Positions 26,700 through 38,658 of a DNA stretch of 64,000 nt are shown in pieces. The position numbers and the translations under genes are program-made. The first letter of the stretch is position 1; every line of letters begins with the position of its first letter. Source of the DNA: Pterois miles (Eukaryota; Chordata; Actinopteri; Perciformes; Scorpaenidae); the NCBI GenBank assembly GCA_947000775.1, contig CAMQGK010000318.1:5788501-5852500 (forward strand). Reading direction: 5' to 3'. The notes below the pieces were generated by a model. It worked only from the letters and a program-made list of their open reading frames with translations. It had not been told where the DNA came from and made no database searches.

Positions 26700-27860
26700 G
26701 TAGTAAGTAGAGGGTAATAATAAACTTAACCAAGTGAAAGAAACAAGGGCAATGGAAGTGTACAAACAAAAGTTTATTAACAACAAGTGAAAAGGGAACA
26801 GTGAATAAATGAAATCTACTTTCTAACGGAGAAAATAGGAGAAAATTAACTACAGAGCGCGTCTTAAATGAAAATACTACAACACATGAGCAAAAACACT
26901 CCCTCCAGAAGAGAGCCACTACCGACCCTGGTATACTTATAGCAATGACCACCAACAATACAGCATGTATCACTGTCATCTGGCCCAATGGCCCCCTCCG
27001 TTGCTCTCTCCTGTTGTCTGAACCATCCAGCCTTAATGGGTGATTTGGCTCAGCAACCGCCTACATCCACTCACTGTAGCTGCACGGCTGGGGAGGATAG
27101 CACAGGGGAGGAATCGGAAACACAACAAATGAGAGGTGCATTTCAATTCCCAATTTTTTTCCTCCTACTCACCTCGCTCCTCACTCCTCTGGTGTGTGAC
27201 CCAGAAATCAATCTCAGCGCTCCATCTTGGAGGACATCACAATTCCTAAAATGCATCTCGAGGAGTGAGGAGGCTTGCTGGAGGAGCAATAAGCAAGGAT
27301 ATATCGGTGTATCTTTCACAGAAGTTTTTTTTTACCAACTGACCCTTTATTAGATATCAACCAACTGATCTGATACAGCAGACCATGTTGATGGTTATGT
27401 GTTCCAGCAGCAGAAGGACCTGCAGTATCTCTCCTTCACACACTGTGGCTGAAGCACCCTGTCACTGAAAGAGCTTTATAAGACCTGACAATGAACTGAC
27501 TTCAAACAACTTTCTTCTATTATTACACAGATTTTTGTTTTCACATTCACGTTTTAACATTTCCTATATTAACTTTTATTAAGGATAATAATACAGTCAG
27601 AGAGAGGAGGGTTTGTCTTTTACATCTTTTACATCATTTATCATCATTTCCATTCAGTCACATGTGAGGCTGATAATTCCTCAGCGTCAGGTTTGATATG
27701 AGTTACATCATTTCAATGCTCCTCAAATACATAATTTCTAGTGTCAGAATATCAATAACTATAGTAGGTAATAATGAATAAATAATGTAAAGGCATTGTG
27801 TCAGTGGAAATAGTTCCTGAGCCTCTTAACAGTAATCAGTCCATAGTCAGAAAGAGTGAG
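26700..27860. other. Non-repetitive island between satellite arrays; no gene recognised
   Basis: About 1.1 kb of balanced composition. Short open frames exist on both strands (26674-26988 minus; 26988-27353 plus), but neither shows a recognisable domain or flanking splice sites that I trust. I looked for the missing gnb5 WD40 exons here and found none. It could be original intron or intergenic sequence that separates two independent array expansions. Confidence 0.5.
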
Positions 27861-27864
27861 AAAA

Positions 27865-30800
27865 AGTCATACTATAGTATGTCGAAAGATAAAAAGTCAT
27901 ACTAGAGTATGTCGGAAAAGTGATTAAAAAAAAAGTGATACTATACTATGTTGAAAAAAGTGGGGGAAAAAGACATACTATAGTATGTTGACAAAAGTAA
28001 TGAAAAAGTCATACTATAATATGTCGAAAAAAGTGTTTAAAAAAAGTCATACTATAGTATGTCGAAAAACTGAAAAAAATCATACTGTAGTATGTCAAAA
28101 AAGTGATAGAAAATGATACTATACTAAGAAAAGAGTAATATACTGTATCGAAAAAAAATAATAAAAAAGTTATAGCAAAGTATGTCGAAAAACTGATCAA
28201 AAGTCATAGTGTACTATGTTGAAAAAAGTGGGGGGAAAATATACTATAGTATATTGAAAAAGTCATACTATAGTATGTCAAAAAAGTGATAAAGAGTCAT
28301 ACTATGGTATGTCAAAAAAGTGACAAAAAGTCATACTCTGGTATGTCAAAGTGATAAAAAAAAAAAAAATACTATAGTATGTCGAAAAAAAGTGCTAAAA
28401 AGTCATACTATAGTATGTTGAAAAAAAAGTGCTAAAAAGTCATACTATAGTATGTCGAAAAACTGATGAAAAGTCATACTATAGTATGTCAAAAAACTGA
28501 AAAAAATCATACTGTAGTATGTCAAAAAAAGTGATAAAAGAATCATACTATAGTAAGAAAAGAGTGATAGTATACTATATCGAAAAAAATCATAGTAAAG
28601 TATGTCAAAAAAAGTGATCAAAATTCATGTCGAAAAAAGTGGTAAAAAGTCATACAATAGTATGTCGAAAGAGATTAAAAAGTCATACTATAGTATGTCG
28701 AAAGAGATTAAAAAGTCATACTATAGTACGTCGAAAAACTGAAAAAAATCATACTGTAGTATGTCGAAAAAAGTGATAAAAAGTCATACTATAGTATGTC
28801 GAAAAAAGTGGAAAAAAAGTCATACTATAGTATGTTGAAAAAAAGTGCTAAAAAGTCATACTATAGTATGTCGAAAAACTGATGAAAAGTCATACTATAG
28901 TATGTCAAAAAACTGAAAAAAATCATACTGTAGTATGTCAAAAAAAGTGATAAAAGAATCATACTATAGTAAGAAAAGAGTGATAGTATACTATATCGAA
29001 AAAAAATCATAGTAAAGTATGTCAAAAAAAGTGATCAAAATTCATGTCGAAAAAAGTGGTAAAAAGTCATACAATAGTATGTCGAAAAAGTGATAAAATG
29101 ATACTAAACTGTCAAAAAAGTGATTAAAAAAAGTCATACAATAGTATGTCAAAGTGATAAAAAAGTCATACTATAGTAAGAAAAAGTCATACTATAGTAT
29201 GTCGAAAGAGATTAAAAAGTCATACTATAGTATGTCGAAAGAGATTAAAAAGTCATACTATAGTATGTCGAAAGAGATTAAAAAGTCATACTATAGTATG
29301 TCGAAAAACTGAAAAAAAATCATACTGTAGTATGTCGAAAAAAGTGATAAAAAGTCATACTATAGTATGTCGAAAAAAGTGGAAAAAAAGTCATACTATA
29401 GTATTTTGAAAAACTGAAAAAATCATACTGTAGTATATCAAAAAAAGTGATAGAAAATCATACTATACTAAGAAAAGAGTTATATACTATGTCAAAAAAA
29501 TGAATAAAAAAGTCATAGTAAAGTATGTTGAAAAACTGATCAAAAGTCATAGTGTACTATGTTGAAAAAAGTGGGTAAAAGTCATACTATAGTATGTCGA
29601 AAAAGTGGTAAAAAAAAAGTCATACTATAGTATGTCGAAAAAGTGATAAAAAAAAGTCATACTACAGTATGTCGAAAAAGTGCTTTAAAAAAGTCATACT
29701 ATAGTATGTCGAAAAAAGCAATGGAAAAAGTCATACTATAGTATGTTGAAAAAGTGGTAAAAAAAAAAAGTCATACTATAGTATGTTGAAAAAGTGGTAA
29801 AGAAAGTCATAATATAGTATGTCGAAAAAGTGGTAAAGAAAGTCATACTATAGTATGTCGAAAAACTGAAAATAAAATCACACTGTTTTATGTCAAAAAA
29901 AGGTATTAAATTAAATTAAATTAAATTAAAAAATCTTACTATAGTATGTCGACAAAAGCAATAAAAAAAGTCATACTATAGTATGTCGGAAAAAAAGTGA
30001 TACAAATACTCGTACTATAGTATGTCGAAAAAAAGTGATAAAAAAACGCATACTATAGTATGTTGAAAAAGAGATTAAAAAAACCTCATACTATAATATG
30101 TCGAAAAAAAGTGATTAAAAAAAAACCTCGTACTGTAGTATGTCGAAAAATTGATAAGAAATCATATTATACTAAGAAAAGAGTGATAGTATACTATATC
30201 AAAAAAATGAATAAAAAAGTCATAGTAAAGTATGTCGAAAAACTGATCAAAAGTCATAGTGTACTATGTTGAAAAAAGTGGGGAAAAGTCATACTATAGT
30301 ATGTCGAAAAAGTGGTAAAAAAAAAAAGTCATACTATAGTATGTCGAAAAACTGATGAAAAAGTCATACTATAGTATATCGAAAAACTGAAAAAAAATCA
30401 CTGTAGTATGTCAAAAAAAGTGATAAAAGAAATCATACTATAGTATGTCGACAAAAGCAATAAAAAGTCATCCTATAGTTTGTCGAAAAAAGTGATAAAA
30501 AGGCATACTATAGTATATCGAAAAAAGTGATAAAAACCCTCATACTATAGTATGTCAAAAAAGTGATAAAAAAGTCATACTATAGTATGTCAAAAAAGTG
30601 ATAAAAAAGTCATACTATAGTATGTCCAAAAAAGTGATAAAAAAAAACTCATACTGTAGTATGTTGAAAAAGTGATTAAAAAAACCTCATACTATAGTAT
30701 GTCGAAAAAAGTGATAAAAAACCTCATACTATAGTATGTCAAAAAAAACTGATGAAAACCTCATACTATAGTATGTCAAAAAAAAATGATGAAAACCTCA

Positions 30801-32985
30801 TACTATAGTATGTCAAAAAAAAATGAAAAACTCATACTATAGTATGTCAAAAAAAAATGATAAGAAAAACTCACACTATAGTATGTCAAAAAAAACTGAT
30901 GAAAAACTCATACTATAGTATGTCGAAAAAAGTGATAAAAAAAAGTCACACTATAGTATGTCAAAAAAAACTGATGAAAAACTCATACTATAGTATGTCG
31001 AAAAAAGTGATAAAGAAACCTCATACTATAGTATGTCGAAAAAGTGCTAAAAAAATTCATACTGTAGTATGTCAAAAAAGTGATAAGAAATAATATTATA
31101 GAAAAGATAAGAAAAGAGTGATAGTATACTATATCAAAAAATGAATGAAGTCATAGTAAAGTATGTCGAAAAACTGATCAAAAGTCATAGTGTACTATGT
31201 CAAAAAAGTGACAAGAAATCATATTATACTAAGAAAATAGTGATAATATACTATATCAAAAAAATGAATAAAAAAGTCATAGTAAAGTATGTCGAAAAAC
31301 TGATCAAAAGTCATAGTGTACTATGTTGAAAAAAGTGGGAAAAAGTCATACTATAGTATGTCGAAAAAGTGATAAAAAGTCATAATATAGTATGTCGAAA
31401 AAGTGGTAAAAAAAAGTCACACTATAGTATGTCGAAAAAGTGGTAAAAAAGTCATACTATAGTATGTCGAAAAAGTGATAAAAAGTCATAATATAGTATG
31501 TCGAAAAAGTGGTAAAAAAAAAGTCACACTATAGTATGTCGAAAAAGTGGTAAAAAAGTCATACTATAGTATGTCGAAAAAGTGATAAAAAGTCATAATA
31601 TAGTATGTCGAAAAAGTGGTAAAAAAAGTCACACTATAGTATGTCGAAAAAGTGGTAAAAAAGTCATACTATAGTATGTCGAAAAACTGATGAAAAAAAG
31701 TCATACTATAGTATGTCGAAAAAGTGGTAAAAAAGTCATACTATAGTATGTTGAAAAAGTGCTAAAAAAGTCATACTATATGTTGAAAAAGTGGTAAAAA
31801 AGTCATACTATAGTTTGTCGAAAAAAGTGATAAAAAGTCATACTATAGTTTTGGTCGAAAAAAGTGATAAAAAGTCATACTATAGTTTGTCGAAAAAGTG
31901 GTAAAAAAAAAAGTTATACTGTAGTATGTTGAAAAAGTGGTAAAAAGTCATACTATAGTATGTCGACAAAAGCAATAAAAAAAGTCATACTATAGTATGT
32001 CGAAAAAAGTCATACTATAGTATGTCGAAAAAGGTGGTAAAAAAAATTATACTATAGTATGTCGAAAAACTGATGAAAAAAGTCATACTATAGTATGTCG
32101 AAAAACTGATGAAAAAAGTCATACTATAGTATGTCGAAAAAAGTGATAAAAAAGTCATACTATAGTCTGTCGAATAAGTGATTAAAAAGTCATACTAGTA
32201 TGTCGAAAAAAGTGATAAAAAGTCATACTATAGTATGTCGAAAAAGTGGTAAAAAAGTCATACTATAGTATGTTGAAAAAGTGCTAAAAAAAAGTCATAC
32301 TATAGTATGTCGAAAAAGTGGTAAAAAAAGTCATACTACAGTATGTCGAGAAAAGTGATAAAAAAATCATACTGTAGTATGTCAAAAAAAAAGTGATAAA
32401 AGAAATCATACTATAGTATGTTGACAAAAGCAATAAAAAAGTCATACTATAGTATGTCGAAAAAAGCGATAAAAAAGTCATACTATAATATGTCGATAAA
32501 GCGATAAAAAAGTCATACTATAGTATGTCGAAAAGTGATTAAAAAGTCATACTATAGTATGTCGAAAAGTGATTAAAAAGTCATACTATAGTATGTCGAT
32601 AAAGCGATTAAAAAGTCATACTATAGTATGTCGACAAAAGTGATTAAAAAGTCATACTATAGTATGTCGACAAAAGGTAATAAAAAAAGTCATACTATAG
32701 TATGTCGAAAAAGGTGATGAAAAAAGTTATACTATAGTATGTCGAGAAAAGTGATTAAAAAGTCATACTATAGATGTGAAAAAGTGGAAAAAAGTCATAC
32801 TATAGTATGTCGAGAAAAGTGATTAAAAAGTCATACTATAGTATGTCGAAAAACTGATGAAAAAAGTCATACTACAGTATGTCGAGAAAAGTCATACTAT
32901 AGTATGTTGAAAAAGTGATGAAAATTTGTACTCTAGCATGTCAAAAGCTAAAAAGTCATACTCGAGTATGTCGACAAAAAGTGAT
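27865..32985 (+). repeat. Satellite array B (about 34 bp unit with palindromic core)
   Basis: Units read GTCATACTATAGTATG, then TCG, TTG or TCA, an A-run, and GTGATAAAA, GTGGTAAAA or CTGATGAAA. The core CATACTATAGTATG is a perfect 14-bp palindrome. It differs from array A (CATAGTATAGTATG) by one base, so A and B are sister subfamilies. Local higher-order copies occur: a block near 28430 recurs about 420 bp later, and a module of about 110 bp is repeated three times between 31366 and 31690. The orientation matches array A. Confidence 0.95.
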
Positions 32986-33029
32986 AAGACGAGTGGGTCA
33001 GACTAGTGGGGACTAGTCAGACTGTAGCG

Positions 33030-33120
33030 TTCGAACTGATGAAGACACTTGGATAAGGGGCAAAACGTCTTCAGAGACAAACCTAAGTCCACTTGCCTTC
33101 GATTCAACTGTTGCCAGAAT
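33030..33120 (+). repeat. Dispersed-repeat fragment at the array B edge
   Basis: The segment containing AACTGATGAAGACACTTGG and AAACGTCTTCAGAG is unrelated to the satellite. It resembles short 3'-end fragments of fish retroelements and can fold through TGAAGAC/GTCTTCA. A related core lies at 57535-57620. Confidence 0.5.
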
Positions 33121-33420
33121 CATTGCATAGTATGTCATAAAATGTCCTAAAAGATCATAGTATAGTATGTTACAAGTATGTCATAAAAAGTCTTTGTATT
33201 TTCAAAACAAGACATAAAAAAAGTAATTGTATATGTCAAAAAAAGTCATAAAAATCTCATAGTAACCTATGTTGAGTATGTCGAAAAAAATGAAGTCATA
33301 GTTATAGTACAGTATGTCTAATAACGTTTTAAAAACGTAACTATAGTACAATGAAAAATCTCATATAGTCATAGTATAGTATGTCAAAAAAAAAGTCCTA
33401 ACAGTCATTAAAATGTTGTG
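33120..33420 (+). repeat. Degenerate satellite tail
   Basis: Isolated CATAGTATAGTATGT cores separated by diverged AAAAGTC sequence. The array decays into unique sequence by about 33420. The next 420 bp, up to the first gnb5 exon, shows no repeat and no exon that I can recognise. Confidence 0.8.
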
Positions 33421-33843
33421 TTAATTTCTTTGAAATAATTTAACATTGATTTTTAACCATATTTTTTCTTTCTATGACCACCAGCAGTCCCATATTAAAT
33501 CCAGTTCAGCCTAGTTTCAACCCTCAGCCCAAACACTGTGGAGTTTCCAACAGAATACTGATTTACTTGTCTTACCCATCAAAGTACCTCTATGACAGTA
33601 CTTCCTCCTGTCCTTCAGACAGTGTGTGATTTGCTGGCTGTTTTTCAGCGGTCTCCACACTTCCTCAGCAAATCATCCTACGGTGTTTTCAAAGAGAGAA
33701 CAGAGTCCACAGTGAGAGGAAGGAAGTTCACAGAAGTGTTCTGAACAGACATGTCTTGCTCCAAAATACTTTGGAATAAAGTAAGCGTCATGGTTTCACA
33801 TTGTGCGTGGGTGCTTTTGTCCGTGTGTGTGTGTGTCTGTTAG

Positions 33844-36800
33844 ATCCTGACCTCCAGCGGTGATGGCACATGTGCCTTGTGGGATGTGGAGAGCGGCCAG
33901 CTGCTGCAGAGTTTCCATGGTCACACAGCTGATGTCTTGTCCCTGGACCTCGCCCCATCTGAGACTGGAAACACTTTTGTCTCTGGGGTGAGAGAGAGAT
34001 AGTGTGTGTTTATGATTCATGTAGTTGTGGCAAAACCCTATAACTGATGGTCCTCTGTGTCCACAGAACAGCAACTATATTTTATTTCTGTAATGTGTGT
34101 GTTATCAGGGCTGTGATAAGAAGGCCAATGTGTGGGACATGCGGTCTGGACAGAACATTCAGTCTTTTGAGAGCCACGAGTCCGACATCAACTGTGTAAA
34201 GTGAGTCCAGCTCTTTAATTAAAAAACAAACAAAAGTCTCACATCGGCTTTCTTTTTAAGTAAGTGGGCGATGACATAGAACCGTTAAAAGTGTCATAGA
34301 AGACATCTGATTTGTCTGTAATGAGTGAGAGAGGATAGTGCCCTCATTGTAAATCATATTTATAATCGTATTTCAGGAATCTGGTATGACATAGGTTGTA
34401 AATCTAGCTTTCTAATTGTCTAGGTTTGTGGAAAAAGAGTTTGATTGGGACCAATTAATGGGTTATTTTAGCTAAATGTCAGAACACAGAACATAAATCG
34501 GTGTCAGCCACAGTTTGATTTCTATTTCATATTGAGGAGACCAAGTTTCAGTCCTGTGATAAGGTTCAAGCAGCAGAATTACTCACTTTTCTAAAATGAT
34601 TAATCAGGTTTCTTTTGTATAGAAAACTGGCTGGTGCAGCACTTCTAATCCTAACCCTCGGCCATGTGTGTACAGGTACTACCCCAGTGGAGACGCATTC
34701 GCTTCTGCTTCAGATGATTCCACAGTGAGTCACATCTTATGACCTGCTTATCAGTTTGTTGTGGTGTGTCTGCTGGTCACGTCAATATGTGTCCTGTGCA
34801 AGATTGTTTAAATTGACATCCTCAGTGCATGTTTAGAAAGTCAATTGATTTATTGGACTCGCTCTGAATCGCTTTCTTGTCATATGGTGCCTTCAAATGG
34901 GGTCGTGTTTACCGTGTTTACGAATTGGGTCTATGTGAATGCCCCCCTCGTGTCGTATTCACGACCCTGTAAGTGGAAAGTTTCTGAAAGCTTCGAGTTT
35001 ACGACTTGTGGCGTGTTTGTTGACGTGAGAAGCAGTGAAGCACATGGAAGTTCATTTATCGGTGCATAATAATTGTAATTTTAGTCAGATTAGATAGCAC
35101 TTTATTGATCCCTTGGGAAGATTCCCTCAGGGAAATTAAGAATATAGCTAGTCACTCTTCGTCTACAGCCTAACGTTAGCTTTTTACCTCTGGCAATTTC
35201 ATTCACAGTTCAAAAATCATAAAAGTGGCGTTCATTCGTGAAGACTATCTTGCCGAACAAAAGGTGCGAGTATCAGAGTTTATTTTCCGCAATAATCCAA
35301 AACCTGATGGAAACATCATATTGGCTTTTTGTCGAGGGAACCAGTGCGATGCTAATTTCATGGTTGGCCTACAAAAATGCATCATCAGAAAAGAACTTTG
35401 ATTGCAGAAGAATTATTCTGTCGACTAAAATTGCTATTGTCAGATTACCATTGTGAGTCCTGTCTGTGTTGAAAGAAAGAAAGATATTCCTTTATTAGTC
35501 CCACAGTGGGGAAATTCAGTTTTTTATGCTCATTGTTGTCCCTCAGTGCCGTTTCTATGATCTGCGAGCTGACCGTGAGGTCGCCGTCTACCAGAAGGAC
35601 AGCATCATATTTGGTGCTTCCACTGTGGACTTCTCTTTGAGCGGTAAGGAGTTTGTTAAGCACTTTAAGTTGAGTCAGCCGTTGATATTGATATTGAATA
35701 ATACGCATTACTGATCAGCATCAGAGTTAACAGCTGGCGAAAATAATAAATAAAGCTAGTTGTAATGATTTCTGGAGAAATGTGTTCTCTATCTCATGAT
35801 TTCAACCAATCATTTGTTTCTACTTCTCTTTGTTCTGAATTCCCCACTTCCTCTTTCATGTACTTTCTCCTTCTCACTTCCTCACGCCCCCAGGTCGCCT
35901 GCTTTTCGCCGGATATAATGACTACACCATCAACGTGTGGGACGTCTTGAAGGGAACTCGAGTCTCTGTCCTGTTCGGCCACGAGAACCGCGTCAGCAGA
36001 GTCAGAGTGTCACCTGATGGAACGGCGCTCTGCTCGTCCTCCTGGGACAACACCTTACGGGTGGGCAGGAGTTTCCCTTCCCTTCACGTTATTTCTTGTT
36101 ATGCATGGAATCACGTCACAACGGCTGTGTTAACTAAATTAATTTGGAGAATAACATCGAGCTTTTGATAATATTAACATCTGAATTACGATGCTATGAT
36201 GTTTTTTTAGGATTGTAATTTATCAAGCCAGTCCAGTATGTAGGTTTGGATCACTGAATAGAAAATACTGTATTGTCTGAATAACATATCACATCCAACC
36301 AGGACGCATTAAAAAAGAAAACACACATAAAAATGCAATACAACAATAGAAGCTACATTAAAAAGGAACATCAGGTACCAGGACTGAATTAAGGCTAAAT
36401 AAATATAGTGCTGTGCCTGTCCTCCAGGGTTTCTGTTGAAATTTTGGCAGGTCTTAAAAATTCATTAATGTTACTTTCTTTTCAAAAGAAATGCATTATT
36501 TTGCTTTTAAATGTTTTGTTTTTTAGCACACCGTGACAGTGGTCTTAAATGGATGTGAAATGGGTCTTTAATTGCATTCATAATGTTCTTAAAAAGTCTT
36601 AAATTTGACTTGCAGTTTGACTTTTACTTGAAACCTGCAGATACCCTGTCCTCACATATTAAGATACAACAGGGACAATGTATTTTTTATAGATGTTTTT
36701 CTTTGCACAGGGGACTCTGTACCTTTGTCCCGAGCTGAAAGTGGTGATTTAAGGGATGGCTGTGATCATCTAAGGACTATCATATTCATCTGATAATTGT

Positions 36801-36992
36801 TAATAAGTTAGGTTAGGCTACTTACCTGTGACTGAGTCTGACGGATTTGAGAGTCCAGTGCTTTTTTTTTTTTTTTAGATAAAAAAGGGTGTTTTATGTT
36901 AAGGTTGTTGAGCTAGCAACTAGTAAAAATGCTTATTTCATGTTTTAACCTCTATGATTCTTCTCACTTCTCCCATGCAGATTTGGTCCTAG
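33844..36992 (+). CDS. gnb5: G protein subunit beta-5, C-terminal exons only
   Basis: Six coding exons: 33844-33987, 34109-34200, 34676-34724, 35547-35643, 35894-36060 and 36981-36992, all with AG/GT borders and matching phases. They encode 186 residues. The first starts ILTSSGDGTCALWDVESG, followed by HGHTADVLSLDLAPSETGN, DKKANVWDMRSGQ, RFYDLRADREVAVY, GYNDYTINVWDVLKG and FGHENRVSRVRVSPDG, ending RIWS and a stop at 36990. This matches the end of WD repeat 3 and repeats 4-7 of GNB5, the beta subunit that pairs with R7 RGS proteins and speeds G-protein deactivation in neurons. About 167 N-terminal residues, including the coiled coil and first WD repeats, are absent. Their exons must lie left of the window, beyond the satellite, or be lost. 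The visible frame is intact. Fish may carry gnb5a and gnb5b; I cannot say which this is. Confidence 0.93.
35097..35138 (+). repeat. Retroelement 3'-tail motif in a gnb5 intron
   Basis: Contains CTTTATTGATCCC and GGGAAATT, the motif shared with 35470-35520, 37252-37308, 39984-40010 and 60810-60847. These look like 3' ends of short non-LTR or SINE insertions. Confidence 0.55.
35470..35520 (+). repeat. Retroelement 3'-tail motif with GAAA repeat
   Basis: GAAAGAAAGAAAGATATTCC precedes CTTTATTAGTCCCACAGTGG. It ends 26 bp upstream of a gnb5 exon, very near its acceptor. Confidence 0.55.
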
Positions 36993-37310
36993 AGCTGATA
37001 TCACCGCTGTGATCCAGTGACAGCACCAGCGTTATGCGACTGCCAAGACTGCAAGTCCCTGTCTGAAACCAACACTACTGTGTGTACATACAAAACTTCA
37101 GCGTGACAAACACAGATGCAAAAAATGAGAATATATCATTGTATAACTGTAGGACAGGTTTTCATTGAAGACTTTTGGATTGCTAATCTTTGTTATTTTT
37201 AGCTTGATGACTGTTTGCATAATGATGTAATTTATAATGCTAATATATGTTGTGAATTTCTCCACTGTGGGACTAATAAAGGAATATCTTATCTTATCTT
37301 ATCTTATAGT
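36993..37310 (+). terminator. gnb5: gnb5 3' UTR with likely polyadenylation signal
   Basis: The first AATAAA after the stop is at 37275-37280. It sits inside a repeat tail (CACTGTGGGACTAATAAAGG followed by TCTTA repeats) that recurs elsewhere in the window, so the signal is probably transposon-derived. No other AATAAA was noticed nearby. Confidence 0.5.
37252..37308 (-). repeat. Retroelement 3'-tail motif with TCTTA repeat
   Basis: Reverse orientation of the same motif (CCACTGTGGGACTAATAAAG) followed by four TCTTA units. It overlaps the likely gnb5 polyadenylation signal. Confidence 0.6.
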
Positions 37311-37743
37311 GGGAAATTGCTAAGTGTAAAGAGCCACATCTGCACTGCCATGTAGACCTACAGATAATATCTTGTAAATGATATACATCAGTTCACTGTT
37401 ATCTTTCCTGTGAGAATCATACTGTAGGTGCACACACTGTAATTGTTGTTACAGCGGCACTCTGCCATAGATATTGTCATGATTATCCAAAGGAAGACGA
37501 CTTTATTGTAGCCACAGATTTTTCGTATTTCAGTATCCATAAACCTCAGCCACTTAGATAATTATCTTATGAGAAAATTAAAGCAGATTTAAGTATTTTG
37601 TGTTGCGGTGTTTTCCCTTCTGATGACTTCACTGGAAGCCCTTATATGCAGGTGGAGTCAAAACAGATAAAGGCGACTCTACATGTCTCTACATAAGCAA
37701 AACACAAATAGATGTTTGGTACATCTATTGATTGTAAGTGATT

Positions 37744-37783
37744 GTGCCACACAGGCTGCAGCTGAATGCAGCCTGTGTGGCAC
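37744..37783. repeat. Perfect 17-bp hairpin
   Basis: GTGCCACACAGGCTGCA, a 6-nt loop (GCTGAA), then the exact reverse complement. Pairing does not continue outside. It lies in intergenic sequence about 750 bp past the gnb5 stop codon. Confidence 0.9.
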
Positions 37784-38403
37784 CGAGGTTGACCTAGATT
37801 CAATCCCAATGGCTGACATTTGCATTTCTTCTATTCTGAGCAGAGGAGACATGTAAATATCATTAGACCCAATGATTATAGTCTTGTGTTACTGATTTTC
37901 ACAGACCATTCTGTGTGTGTTTTGAAGATAATCTTAGTAAGATATCCCAAGAAAAAAACTGTTATTTTGATTTTCTAACAACAAAAAGACAACTAAATGG
38001 GCTCAAGGGAAACTGTTGTACTAATTAATACTTCTTTGGTTATGCTGTCTGCCACCAGGGGGCGTTACACTGCATCACAGTTGTACCAGGGTTGTCTGGC
38101 TGTCCTTCCTATGAAAAGTCCTGTGGTGGTTTTGTTTTTCCAAGGAATCACTTGCATAAATTACATAATTGGGGGGAAGAGCACATCTCTATTGAGTGCT
38201 AACAGTGTTTGGTAGAAATTCTCAAGCCTTAAACAATCATTTGGTGTGCAAATCGCATGTATATTACATCACAGCTAACAATTTTGCAAACCATGCTGGT
38301 GTTTTTTTAAGATATCTAGGTTTGTTTTTTCTCCCATTCCAGTCATCCATTGGTTTCCATTCATCTCTGTATGATAGCAGACTCTCAAAACCAATGTCAG
38401 TTA

Positions 38404-38658
38404 TTTGGAAATTTGTGTATGGTGGATTATTTCTCTGTTGTTACAATGCTAATTGGGATTTTATTTTACATGGTTGGAAAGCCTGTTTATTTACCTTCAC
38501 AATGATGTCCAACTTGTAAGGATCATGCGTTTGTGGGATGAGCAGCGCAGTTGATTATGTGGGTAGCGCCCAAGTGAAATTTGTCCAACCATGTAACATA
38601 CAGTGCCAATTAGCATTGTAACAACAGAGAAATAATCGAACAAACACAATTTCCAAAC
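38404..38658. mobile_element. Foldback (inverted-repeat) element
   Basis: The arm at about 38404-38477 (containing TTATTTCTCTGTTGTTACAA and TACATGGTTGGA) recurs in reverse complement at about 38582-38658, with imperfect pairing and a spacer of about 100 bp. This is typical of a non-autonomous foldback or MITE-like repeat. Short open frames across it are not credible genes. The rest of 37310-39810 shows no gene. Confidence 0.65.

Larger units (their letters stand above)
2640..26700 (+). repeat. Satellite/minisatellite array A (33-38 bp unit)
   Basis: About 24 kb consists of head-to-tail copies of an A-rich unit. Each unit has the core GTCATAGTATAGTATG, then TTG, TCG, GCG or CTG, then an A-run, GTGATAAAA or GTGATGAAAAC. 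Spacing is mostly 33-38 bp. Variants repeat in a fixed order, giving higher-order repeats. The plus strand is strongly purine-rich and nearly all units face the same way, apart from short inverted stretches. The minus strand is free of stops in one frame over long spans and yields spurious proteins of the FSTYYTMTCF type; these are repeat translations, not genes. The array begins right at the LINE end and degenerates after about 26200. Confidence 0.97.

Noticed and set aside
26988..27353. 121-residue plus-strand frame in the island between arrays
   Set aside because: No recognisable domain, no WD40 similarity and no supporting splice or promoter signals.
2640..33000. CRISPR-like pattern of short direct repeats
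   Set aside because: The intervening sequences are variants of the same unit, not unique spacers, and the context is a vertebrate nuclear genome.
33796..34074. 92-residue minus-strand frame over the first gnb5 exon
   Set aside because: Antisense shadow of the WD40 exon and its flanks.
37744..37783. microRNA precursor
   Set aside because: The perfect stem is only 17 bp and does not extend into the flanks, shorter than a normal precursor.
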